This document shows positions 1 to 7,345 of a DNA stretch of 64,000 nucleotides, one piece after another (position 1 is the first letter of the stretch; every line of letters starts with the position of its first letter). Origin of the DNA: Amycolatopsis sp. NBC_01488 (lineage in GTDB: Bacteria; Actinomycetota; Actinomycetes; Mycobacteriales; Pseudonocardiaceae). Where the stretch lies: positions 6,048,501-6,112,500 of the forward strand of contig NZ_CP109434.1 in the NCBI RefSeq assembly GCF_036227105.1, read 5' to 3'. The notes below the pieces were generated by a model. It was not told the origin of the DNA. It searched no databases and saw only the letters and a list, made by a program, of their open reading frames with translations. The translations under genes were made by a program, and so were the position numbers.

Positions 1-518
1 TGGGAGTCGGCCGGGTAGAAGATCGGGATCGCGAGGTCGGCGAGGGCGAGCTCGGAGGCGCAGGGGACGGTCGAGGACTTCGCGTTCGGGTCGTCGCCGA
101 CCAGCGCGACGGCGCCGCCGCGCGGGTCGGTGCCGGCCAGGTTGGCGTGCCGGAGGGCGTCGGTGGCGCGGTCCAGGCCGGGAGCCTTGCCGTACCAGAA
201 ACCGGTGACGCCGCGCCGCCCGCCGGCGCCCGCGACGAGCTGGCTGCCCATCACCGAGGTCGCGGCCAGCTCCTCGTTGAGGCCCGGCCGGTGCACGACG
301 TCGTGCTTCTCCAGCAGCTTCGCGCGGCGGCCCAGTTCGAGGTCGTAACCGGCCAGCGGCGAGCCCTCGTAACCCGAGACGAACACGGCGGGGTCGCCGC
401 CGCGGGCGCGGTCGTGGCGGACGCGGTCGAACAGCAGCCGGACCAGGGCCTGCACCCCGCTCAGGTGCACGGTCCCGGCTTCCCGCAGGTAGCGGTCCTC
501 CAGCGTGAACGTCTCCAC
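1..518 (-). CDS. Indolepyruvate ferredoxin oxidoreductase, N-terminal part (runs off the window)
   Basis: The minus strand encodes about 172 residues starting VETFTLEDRYL and continuing with LSGVQALVRLL, FVSGYEGSPLAGYD and HRPGLNEELAATSVMGSQ. This is the N-terminal pyrimidine-binding region of the ThDP-dependent, iron-sulfur indolepyruvate/2-oxoacid ferredoxin oxidoreductases, which oxidatively decarboxylate aryl pyruvates in aromatic amino acid breakdown. The GTG start at 518 is preceded by GAAGGAGG at 528-535, a good spacing. The rest of the gene (normally more than 1100 residues) lies outside the window. It is divergent from an Lrp/AsnC regulator 159 bp away, which probably controls it. 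Family assignment is firm; substrate is inferred. Confidence 0.85.
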   Translation of the reverse strand, partial: METFTLEDRYLREAGTVHLSGVQALVRLLFDRVRHDRARGGDPAVFVSGYEGSPLAGYDLELGRRAKLLEKHDVVHRPGLNEELAATSVMGSQLVAGAGGRRGVTGFWYGKAPGLDRATDALRHANLAGTDPRGGAVALVGDDPNAKSSTVPCASELALADLAIPIFYPADS

Positions 519-611
519 GGCGCGGGCCTCCTTCGCGTCGGTTGTGCTTCGGAGCACACTGCGGCGCTGGTCACCCTTCACGCAACGGCCGGGGCCGGAT
601 CGAGGTGTTAC

Positions 612-659
612 ACGCAAAGTTCAGCGTATCCAGCGACGGGGTGGTCCCGATTTTTGCGT
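612..659. promoter_or_regulatory. Divergent control region with inverted repeat ACGCAAA...TTTGCGT
   Basis: Between the divergent oxidoreductase and Lrp genes, ACGCAAA (612-618) and TTTGCGT (653-659) form a perfect inverted pair separated by 34 bp. A second ACGC/GCGT pair lies at 613-628. Paired sites are plausible for a multimeric Lrp protein, but the motif is short and the assignment is only a suggestion. Confidence 0.3.
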
Positions 660-677
660 CCGTTTACGCTCGGCCGC

Positions 678-1124
678 ATGACCGAAGACCTGCTCGACGC
701 GACCGACCACGAGATCCTCGGCCTGCTGCGCGAGGACGCCCGCCGGACGCTGTCCGACATCGCCGGCCGGGTCACGCTGTCGACGGCCGCGGTCAAGCGC
801 CGCATCGACCGGCTCCGGGAGACCGGCGTGATCACCGGGTTCACCGTGCAGGTCGACCACGCGAAGCTCGGGTGGGGGATCGAGGCGTTCACCGAGCTGA
901 GGTTCGTCGGGAACACCAAGGTCGCGGAGATCCTGCGCACCACCACGCGGATGCCGGAGGCACAGGCGGTGTTCACGATCGCGGGCGACCCGGACGCGCT
1001 GGTGTGGCTGCGGGTGCGCGACATGGCCCACCTGCAGAAGACGATCGACGAGATCCGCCGCCACCACCAGGTGACCGGCACGAAGACGCTGATCGCGCTC
1101 GAGTCGTGGTCGCGGGGGAGCTGA
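678..1124 (+). CDS. Lrp/AsnC family transcriptional regulator
   Basis: 148 residues. Residues about 6-60 form the AsnC helix-turn-helix (DHEILGLLREDARRTLSDIA, then STAAVKRRIDRLRETGVI). Residues about 70-145 form the RAM ligand-binding domain. Usual length for a single-copy Lrp family member. The ATG at 678 starts right at the conserved MTEDLLDATD N-terminus. The divergent position next to an indolepyruvate oxidoreductase suggests control by an amino acid or aryl pyruvate, as is typical of the family; the ligand is not visible from sequence. Its last codons carry the ribosome binding site of the next small gene. Confidence 0.9.
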   Translation: MTEDLLDATDHEILGLLREDARRTLSDIAGRVTLSTAAVKRRIDRLRETGVITGFTVQVDHAKLGWGIEAFTELRFVGNTKVAEILRTTTRMPEAQAVFTIAGDPDALVWLRVRDMAHLQKTIDEIRRHHQVTGTKTLIALESWSRGS

Positions 1125-1125
1125 C

Positions 1126-1446
1126 GTGCGCGTCACGCTCGCGCAGCGCCCCGACCTGGCCGAAGCGACGCGCGTGTACGCCGCCGAGACCCGGGCGGAC
1201 GGCTTGCCCGCCGATCGCTGGCTCCGCACCCACGTCCGGGCCGGCGGCCGGATCGAGGCCGTCGCGCCCTGCTCCGCGACGGTCCAGGCACCTCTCGAAG
1301 ACTGGCGACGGTGGACCGGGCTGCCGTTCGACCGCGACGGGGGAGTTCTCGTCCCGGGTGCGCTCGCTCCGGTGTTCGTGTCGACGGCCCAGGACTTCGC
1401 GGTCTACGTTGAGCCGAACGTCTGGGTGTCGCACCGCGTGGGCTAG
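1126..1446 (+). CDS. Hypothetical protein, translationally linked to lrp
   Basis: 106 residues, starting with GTG one base after the lrp stop; the GGGGGAG at 1114-1120 inside the lrp tail serves as its ribosome binding site, so the two genes are probably co-translated. I do not recognise a domain. The protein is soluble, with one Cys, several Trp and an aromatic-rich C-terminal third, and no signal peptide or membrane segment. G/C-rich third positions support real coding. Function unknown; the context suggests a link with aryl pyruvate or amino acid metabolism. Confidence 0.6.
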   Translation: MRVTLAQRPDLAEATRVYAAETRADGLPADRWLRTHVRAGGRIEAVAPCSATVQAPLEDWRRWTGLPFDRDGGVLVPGALAPVFVSTAQDFAVYVEPNVWVSHRVG

Positions 1447-1565
1447 CCGCGCAGCAGGACGTACGTCACGCTCGAAGGAGTTTTCGGCCACTCGAGCCCC
1501 GTCGGCGGGTGCGGCCACCAGCGTGGCGGCGGCGTCGGCCGGCATCCAGCGATGCCCGGGCCGGG

Positions 1566-3194
1566 TCAGTGCTTGAACGCCTCCGCGAGCCACCACGCCC
1601 CGCCGTCGTCGGCGATCTTCGCGTCGATCACCAGGGGCGCGGTGCGCGGGCCCGCGAGCCACTCGCGCACCGCGAAGAGGTCTTCGGCCGAGCGCACGGT
1701 GACGCCGTCGGCGCCGAAGCCGCGGCCGATCGCGGCGAGGTCGGAGTCGGGGAAGCGGACCGTGGTCAGGTCGGCGTCGCCGAAGTGGTGGATCTCCGCG
1801 CCGTACGCGGCGTCGTTGTAGACGATCACCACCAGCGGCAGGCCGAGCCGGACGGCGGTGTCCAGTTCGGACAGTGCCATGTGGAACCCGCCGTCGCCGG
1901 TGCCCAGCACCGGCAGCCGGTCCGGGCGGGCGAGCGCGGCGCCGATCGCGGTGCCCAGGCCCAGCCCGATGCTCTGGAACGCCTGCGTGAAGCAGAACCC
2001 CTGCTCGTCGGGCACCGAAAGGTACGCGCTCGGGTAGCCCATGAAGTTGCCGGAGTCGATCGAGACGATCCGCTCGACGGGCAGCAGCTCGTCCAGGAGC
2101 TTGCTCAGCGTGCGCGGATCGATGCGGCCCCCGCGCGAGAGGTCGTCGTGCTCGACGTCGGTCCAGCGGCCGGCCGCGATCCGGGCGGCGACGTCCTCGG
2201 TGCGGTAGCCCACCGCCTTGTGGTCGCCCAGCTCGCTCAGGACGTCTTCCGCGGTGCACCCCGCGTCGCCGACGACGCCGAGGTCGATCGGCCGGTGCGC
2301 GCCGAGGGCGCTCTGCTCGAGATCGACCTGGACGAGCCGCGCGTGCGGGCTGAGCAGCTTCCCGTGGCGCGTGGTCCACATGTTCAGCGCGCAGCCCCAG
2401 CCGACGACGAGGTCGGCGCCCACGATCAGCTCGGCGGCCGTCGGCGAGGCGAACCCGCCCGAGATGCCGAGCGCGAACGCGTCGCCGTGGAAGAGCCCGT
2501 GCGCGACGGCCGACGTCGCCAGCAGCGCGCCGCAGCGCGAAGCCAGCTCGCGCACCGGTTCCCGGCTCCCGCGGGCGCCGCGGCCGGCGATGAACACCGG
2601 CCGCTCGGCGGCGATCAGCAGGTCCGCCAGGTCGGCCGCCGCGCCGATGTCCGGCCGCATCGGCGCCGGCCCGGCGATCGGGGGCACCGGCTCCGGCGGT
2701 TCGGGTGCGGACTGGACCTGGACGTCGAGCGGCAGGTTCAGCACGACCGTCCGGCGCTGCTGCAGCGCGGTCCGGAAGGCCCGCACGGTGTCGGCCACCG
2801 CGCTCGCCGCCGAGTGCACGCGCTCCGGCACCGCGCCGACCGCGGTGGCGAGACCGTCCTGGTCGACGCGGAAGTTCGACAGCACCGACGCGCTCGCGGA
2901 GTCGGCGGCGACGACGATCATCGGCGTCCGGCTCTTGGCCGCCTCGGTGATGCCGGTCATCGCGTTGGTCAGCCCGCAGCCCTGGTGCAGCGACAGGACC
3001 GACACTTTGCCGCTCATCCGCGCGTAGGCGTCGGCCATGCTCGCCGCGCCGCCCTCGTGGCGGGCGGCGACGAACCGGACGCCGCCCGCGCGCAGCGCGT
3101 TCGTCACCTCGAAGTTGCCGCTGCCGACGACCCCGAACGCCGTGCCGACGCCGAGGCCGGCCAGCGTGCGGCCGACGAGTTCGGCGACGTTCAC
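1566..3194 (-). CDS. Thiamine diphosphate-dependent enzyme of the acetolactate synthase-like group
   Basis: 542 residues with the three ThDP-enzyme domains in order. The N-terminal Pyr domain has the catalytic glutamate in ARHEGGAAS (E47). The central domain follows, and the C-terminal PP domain carries GDGGF near residue 431 with the partner ND of YNDAAYGAE about 28 residues later, the Mg/ThDP-binding motif. The GTG start at 3194 overlaps the TGA stop of the upstream cyclase gene as GTGA, so the two are translationally coupled. A longer open frame exists upstream but would read through the cyclase gene in another frame. Family is certain; the 2-oxoacid substrate is unknown. It could be a decarboxylase or a carboligase. 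Confidence 0.85.
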   Translation of the reverse strand: MNVAELVGRTLAGLGVGTAFGVVGSGNFEVTNALRAGGVRFVAARHEGGAASMADAYARMSGKVSVLSLHQGCGLTNAMTGITEAAKSRTPMIVVAADSASASVLSNFRVDQDGLATAVGAVPERVHSAASAVADTVRAFRTALQQRRTVVLNLPLDVQVQSAPEPPEPVPPIAGPAPMRPDIGAAADLADLLIAAERPVFIAGRGARGSREPVRELASRCGALLATSAVAHGLFHGDAFALGISGGFASPTAAELIVGADLVVGWGCALNMWTTRHGKLLSPHARLVQVDLEQSALGAHRPIDLGVVGDAGCTAEDVLSELGDHKAVGYRTEDVAARIAAGRWTDVEHDDLSRGGRIDPRTLSKLLDELLPVERIVSIDSGNFMGYPSAYLSVPDEQGFCFTQAFQSIGLGLGTAIGAALARPDRLPVLGTGDGGFHMALSELDTAVRLGLPLVVIVYNDAAYGAEIHHFGDADLTTVRFPDSDLAAIGRGFGADGVTVRSAEDLFAVREWLAGPRTAPLVIDAKIADDGGAWWLAEAFKH

Positions 3195-3964
3195 CGCTCC
3201 ACCAGTGCCAGCACGCGGGCCGGGCTGCCGGACCCGCCGACGATCGGCAGCGGCGAGACCACCAGCAGCGTCCCGGTCGGCGGCAGCGAGGCCAGGTTCT
3301 GCAGCTGCGTCAGGCCGTGCTTCCCGGCGCCCAGCAGGAGTTCGTGGCACGGGAACATCGGCTCGAGCGCCGGCGCCTGGCCCGCGTCGGTGCCGACGGT
3401 TTCGACGCCGAGCCCGGTGATCGGCGTTTCCTCGGCGAGCCACCGCGCGCACTCGGGCGAGACGCCGGGGGAGTGCGACCCGGCCTCGTCGGCGTTGAGG
3501 AACCGCTCCTGGTCGTCGCTGCGCGCGTCCCAGCCGGTGCGGTACAGCAGCCAGCCGCCGTCGGGCAGCGGGCCGTGCTCGGCCGTCCACGCGGTGACGT
3601 CGTCGATCGAGAGCAGGAAGTCGGGATCCTGCGCGGCCCGCGCCGAGAAGTCCAGCACGACCGCGGGCGCGACCAAGGTCTTCAGCGGCACCCGCGAGAC
3701 GTCGTGACCGTCCTTTCCGGACACCCAGTGGACGGGTGCGTCGAGGTGGGTGCCGGTGTGCTCGCCGGTGTGGATGTCGTTCCAGTACCACCGCGGGCCG
3801 CGCTCGTCGTAGCGGCTGATCTCCTCCAGCCGGAACGGGATGGTGTTGGCGAAGGGCTCCGGCAGCTGCAGGATCGGCGTGGCCGCGCTCAGCGGCGCGG
3901 TCAGGTCGACGATCTCGATCGACCCGTCGGCGATCGCCTTGCTCAGCCCGTCCAACAACGACAT
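3191..3964 (-). CDS. Cyclase family metal-dependent hydrolase (kynurenine formamidase/isatin hydrolase superfamily)
   Basis: 257 residues. It carries the signature HTGTHLDAPVH (H69 to H79), the metal-binding motif of the Pfam cyclase family, which includes kynurenine formamidases and isatin hydrolases. A second conserved stretch, LGVETVGTDAG, also fits. The family cleaves small amide or lactam bonds using Mn or Zn. The ATG at 3964 is the first start; its stop overlaps the next gene's GTG by 4 nt. Pairing with a ThDP enzyme suggests a short catabolic route (ring or amide opening followed by 2-oxoacid decarboxylation). The window's indolepyruvate oxidoreductase nearby makes an aromatic or indolic substrate conceivable, but this is inference. 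Confidence 0.85.
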   Translation of the reverse strand: MSLLDGLSKAIADGSIEIVDLTAPLSAATPILQLPEPFANTIPFRLEEISRYDERGPRWYWNDIHTGEHTGTHLDAPVHWVSGKDGHDVSRVPLKTLVAPAVVLDFSARAAQDPDFLLSIDDVTAWTAEHGPLPDGGWLLYRTGWDARSDDQERFLNADEAGSHSPGVSPECARWLAEETPITGLGVETVGTDAGQAPALEPMFPCHELLLGAGKHGLTQLQNLASLPPTGTLLVVSPLPIVGGSGSPARVLALVER

Positions 3965-4028
3965 GCCTGCCTCCCGGCGCCGGTGTGCGTCCCGCCCGAG
4001 ACCCTATGCCCGGCGGCCGCTCCTCGAC

Positions 4029-4160
4029 AGTGGCGCGCTCGCGGCGCCGGCGATCAACCCGAGCACCGTGCTCGAGGCGTACCGCGAGTTGGTCCTGGAG
4101 GGGCTCGCGGAAAGCCGGCCGGGGGTGGGCACGTCCGTCACCGGCAGCCTGGCCGAACCC
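4029..4160 (+). pseudogene. GntR/YtrA-type regulator remnant
   Basis: An internal stretch reads INPSTVLEAYRELVLEGL then ESRPGVGTSV. This matches the recognition helix and wing of GntR regulators of the YtrA type, which usually precede ABC transporter genes. No start codon and no C-terminal domain remain. It is a fragment of about 40 codons, not a working gene. Confidence 0.55.
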
Positions 4161-4276
4161 GGAACCCGCGTTGCCGCGGCCGCGGCGGGGGAGAGGGAGC
4201 TGCCGGACCCGCAGAACGGTCCGTATCCACCCAGCGGCTGCGGCAACACCGGCGGAGCAGGACCGGAAGCGTACGA

Positions 4277-4383
4277 CTCGGTCGCTTTTGGATGTTCCAG
4301 GGCATCGAGACCGGCATCTTCGTCCTGCTGACGGCGGCGCTGCCGTACCTCGCGCTCCGGAGGCTGCGCACGATCGCTGACCC
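4277..4383 (+). pseudogene. Possible ABC permease tail remnant
   Basis: About 35 codons read RFWMFQGIETGIFVLLTAAL followed by PYLALRRLRTI, one amphipathic entry plus one hydrophobic helix and a basic tail. This looks like the end of an ABC-2 type permease of the kind encoded downstream of YtrA regulators. Together with the GntR remnant it suggests that a regulator/transporter cluster collapsed here by an internal deletion. Low certainty. Confidence 0.3.
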
Positions 4384-4421
4384 GCTCTCGTGGTTCGTCG
4401 TGAACTCCGACGAACGGCGGA

Positions 4422-4470
4422 TTTACAACGTTGTATCAGCGCGGTACAACTGTTTTTACAACGTTGTAAA
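4422..4470. promoter_or_regulatory. Two LacI-like operators upstream of the GH127 gene
   Basis: TTTACAACGTTGTA occurs at 4422-4435 and again at 4455-4468; the second copy extends to a perfect 16-bp palindrome TTTACAACGTTGTAAA (4455-4470) centred on CG. Start-to-start spacing is 33 bp, about three helical turns, and a TACAAC half-site lies between them. The form is typical of LacI-family operators for carbohydrate genes. The second site ends 20 bp before the GTG start, so binding should block transcription. No LacI gene is in the window. Confidence 0.7.
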
Positions 4471-4489
4471 TCCGAGCGGAGGCCGTCCC

Positions 4490-7345
4490 GTGTCGCTGAG
4501 CCGCAGGCAGTTCGTCACCGGAGCCGTCGCCGCCACCCTGCTGACCGGGGCAACCGTCCCGAACGCGACGGCCGCCGCTCTGCGGTGCCGCAAGGTCGCT
4601 CCCGCGAAGGGCGGGTTCTACGCGCCGAACGCCGCGCCGCTGAAGCCCGCCGCCTTCCTCAAGCTGCCGCCCGGGGCCGTCACCGCGCGGGGCTGGCTCG
4701 CCGGGCAGCTGAACCTGCAGCTCGGCGGCCTCTGCGGCCACTACCCGGAGACCTCGCACTTCCTCGACTTCACCACCAGCGGCTGGGTCCACCCCGAGCG
4801 CACCGGCTGGGAAGAGGTGCCCTACTGGCTGCGCGGCTACGTCGATCTCGCCGCCGTCACCGGCGACGCCACCGCGAAAGCCACCGCCGGGAAGTGGATC
4901 GACGCCATCCTCGCCACTCAGCAGTCCGACGGCTTCTTCGGCCCGACGGCGCTGCGGACCGCGCTCAACAACGGCCCGGACTTCTGGCCGTACCTCCCGC
5001 TGCTGCAGGCCCTGCGCTCCTGGCAGGAGTACACCGGCGACACCCGCGTCGTGCCGTTCCTGACCCGCTTCCTCAAGTACATGAACGCCCAGGGCAAGAG
5101 CGCGTTCGACTCCAGCTGGGTCTCCGTGCGCTGGGGTGACGGCCTCGACAGCGTCTTCTGGCTCTTCAACCGCACCGGCGACACCTTCCTGCTCGACCTC
5201 GCCGACAAGATCCACGCCTACGGCGCCGACTGGGTCGGGAACCTGCCGAGCCTGCACAACGTCAACATCGCCCAGGGCTTCCGCGAGCCCGCCCAGTACG
5301 CGCTGCGCTCCGGCGACGCGAACCTGACCCAGGCCACCTACTCCGACTACGCCACGGTCATGGCGACCTACGGCCAGTTCGCCGGCGGCGGCTTCGCCGG
5401 GGACGAGAACGCGCGGCCCGGCTTCGGCGACCCGCGCCAGGGCTTCGAGACCTGCGGGATCGTCGAGTTCATGGCCAGCCACCAGCTGCTCACCCGGCTG
5501 ACCGGCGACCCCGTCTGGGCCGACCGCTGCGAGGACCTCGCCTTCAACTCCCTGCCCGCCGCCCTCGACCCCGCCGGGCGCGCGGTCCACTACATCACCA
5601 GCGCCAACAGCGTCGACCTCGACAACGTGCCCAAGAGCGAAGGCCAGTTCCAGAACGGCTTCGCGATGCAGGCCTACCTGCCGGGCGTCGACCAGTACCG
5701 CTGCTGCCCGCACAACTACGGCATGGGCTGGCCGTACTTCACCGAAGAGCTGTGGCTGGCCACCCCGGACAACGGCCTCGCGGCGGCGATGTACTCCGCG
5801 AGCAGCGTCACGGCGAAGGTCGGCGACGGCACGTCCGTGACCATCACCGAGGACACCACCTACCCGTTCTCCGAGCAGGTCACCTTCACCGTCCGGACGC
5901 CGAAGCGGCTGGCCTTCCCGCTGTACTTCCGGATCCCCGCGTGGTGCGCCGCGCCGCGGCTGGTCGTGGCGGGCGCACCGGTCGCGGCGGCGGCCGGGCC
6001 GGCGTTCGTCAAGGTCGACCGGACGTGGGCGACCGGCGACGTCGTCACGCTGACCCTCCCGCAGCGGACGACGACGCGGACGTGGTCGGCGAACCACGAC
6101 TCCGTCTCGGTCGACCACGGCCCGCTGACCTACTCGCTGAAGGTCGGCGAGAGCTACCAGCAGATCGGCGGGACCGCGCAGTTCCCGGAGTACGCGGTGC
6201 ACGCGACGACGCCGTGGAACTACGGCCTGACGGTCGACGCGGCGCTCACCTTCTCCGCGGCCGGCGGCGCGCTGCCCGCCAACCCGTTCACGCCGGACAC
6301 CGCGCCGGTCAAGATCACCGCGCCCGCCCGGAAGATCGCGGAGTGGACCGCGGACGACCAGAACGTCGTCACGCCGCTGCAGGCGTCACCGGCGCACAGC
6401 GAGGCGGCGGTCGAAACGGTCACGCTGATCCCGATGGGGGCCGCGCGGCTGCGCGTCACGTCGTTCCCGACGGCCGACCCGAACGGGCACCCGTGGCTGC
6501 CCGGCGGCGGGGGAGCGGGCTTCCGGATCGTGAACCGCAACTCCGGCAAGGTACTGGGCGTCGACCAGATGTCCACCGCGGACAGCGCACGAGTGGTGCA
6601 GTTCGCCGACAACGGCACCGACGACCACGTCTGGCACCTCGTCGCGAACGGCGACGGCTGGTACCGGATCCGCAACCACCACTCGGGCAAGGTGCTCGGG
6701 GTCGATCAGATGTCCACCGCGGACAGTGCGAAGGTCGTGCAGTTCACCGACAACGGCACCGCGGACCACCTCTGGCAGCTGGTCGACAACGGCGACGGCT
6801 GGTGGCGGCTGAAGAACCGCAACTCCGGCAAGGTCCTCGGCGTCGACGGGATGTCGACCGCGGACAGCGCGCAGGTCGTCCAGTTCGCCGACAGCGGCAC
6901 GGCGGACCACGTGTGGTCACTGGTCCCGGACGGCCGGCTGCGGGTCGAGAACCGCAACTCCGGCAAGGTACTCGGGGTCGATCAGATGTCCACTGCGGAC
7001 AGTGCGCGGGTCGTCCAGTTCGCCGACAACGGGACCGCGGATCACCTGTGGAGCTTCGAGCCGACGGCGGCCGGCTGGTTCCTCATCCGCAACGCCAACT
7101 CGGGCAAGGTGCTGGGCGTGGACCAGATGTCCACAGCGGACAGTGCGATCGTCGTCCAGTTCACCGACAACGGGTCGGCGGACCACGAGTGGCGCCTGCG
7201 CGACGACGGCAGCGGCTGGTTCCGGATCGTGAACCGCAACTCCGGCAAGGTGCTCGGCGTCGACCGGATGTCGACGGCCGACAGCGCTCAGGTGGTGCAG
7301 TTCGGCGACACCGGGACCGCCGACCACCTGTGGCGGCTGCGCTAG
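4490..7345 (+). CDS. Secreted GH127 (DUF1680) glycosidase with six C-terminal ricin-type repeats
   Basis: 951 residues. The start is the GTG at 4490 after the GAGCGGAGG at 4474-4482. A twin-arginine signal (SRRQFVTG then a hydrophobic run and ATAAA) implies Tat export. Residues about 60-660 form the beta-L-arabinofuranosidase-like GH127 fold: (alpha/alpha)6 barrel with GFETCG and RCCPHN, the Glu/Cys and Cys-Cys ligands of the family's zinc site. From about residue 678 to the end there are six repeats of about 46 residues, each with NSGKVLGVD and MSTADSA cores, making two beta-trefoil (ricin/CBM13-like) sugar-binding domains. It probably trims arabinose-containing plant polymers outside the cell. 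Its TAG stop lies in the CTAG duplicated by the following insertion sequence. Confidence 0.88.
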   Translation: MSLSRRQFVTGAVAATLLTGATVPNATAAALRCRKVAPAKGGFYAPNAAPLKPAAFLKLPPGAVTARGWLAGQLNLQLGGLCGHYPETSHFLDFTTSGWVHPERTGWEEVPYWLRGYVDLAAVTGDATAKATAGKWIDAILATQQSDGFFGPTALRTALNNGPDFWPYLPLLQALRSWQEYTGDTRVVPFLTRFLKYMNAQGKSAFDSSWVSVRWGDGLDSVFWLFNRTGDTFLLDLADKIHAYGADWVGNLPSLHNVNIAQGFREPAQYALRSGDANLTQATYSDYATVMATYGQFAGGGFAGDENARPGFGDPRQGFETCGIVEFMASHQLLTRLTGDPVWADRCEDLAFNSLPAALDPAGRAVHYITSANSVDLDNVPKSEGQFQNGFAMQAYLPGVDQYRCCPHNYGMGWPYFTEELWLATPDNGLAAAMYSASSVTAKVGDGTSVTITEDTTYPFSEQVTFTVRTPKRLAFPLYFRIPAWCAAPRLVVAGAPVAAAAGPAFVKVDRTWATGDVVTLTLPQRTTTRTWSANHDSVSVDHGPLTYSLKVGESYQQIGGTAQFPEYAVHATTPWNYGLTVDAALTFSAAGGALPANPFTPDTAPVKITAPARKIAEWTADDQNVVTPLQASPAHSEAAVETVTLIPMGAARLRVTSFPTADPNGHPWLPGGGGAGFRIVNRNSGKVLGVDQMSTADSARVVQFADNGTDDHVWHLVANGDGWYRIRNHHSGKVLGVDQMSTADSAKVVQFTDNGTADHLWQLVDNGDGWWRLKNRNSGKVLGVDGMSTADSAQVVQFADSGTADHVWSLVPDGRLRVENRNSGKVLGVDQMSTADSARVVQFADNGTADHLWSFEPTAAGWFLIRNANSGKVLGVDQMSTADSAIVVQFTDNGSADHEWRLRDDGSGWFRIVNRNSGKVLGVDRMSTADSAQVVQFGDTGTADHLWRLR
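6521..7342 (+). repeat. Six tandem ~138-bp coding repeats (ricin-type lectin units)
   Basis: Each unit encodes a variant of NSGKVLGVDQMSTADSA, then VVQF, a D-G turn and ADHxW. DNA-level similarity is high, for example the repeated cgactccggcaaggt-like and atgtccaccgcggacag-like words, pointing to recent duplication or gene conversion. Six units are the right number for two three-fold trefoils. Confidence 0.85.

Noticed and set aside
973..2379. Long minus-strand frame (about 468 codons) across the ThDP enzyme tail
   Set aside because: Arg/Pro/Gly-rich, no domain; it is the off-frame shadow of real genes in G/C-rich DNA.
1509..3707. 732-codon plus-strand frame
   Set aside because: Antisense shadow of the ThDP and cyclase genes; composition is unnatural and no ribosome site is present.
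4436..6202. 588-codon minus-strand frame opposite GH127
   Set aside because: Antisense shadow; the plus strand has signal peptide, active-site motifs and repeats.
6521..7342. Possible CRISPR-like repeats
   Set aside because: Repeats are coding, ~138 bp long without unique spacers and encode lectin units. No CRISPR array or cas gene is visible in the window.
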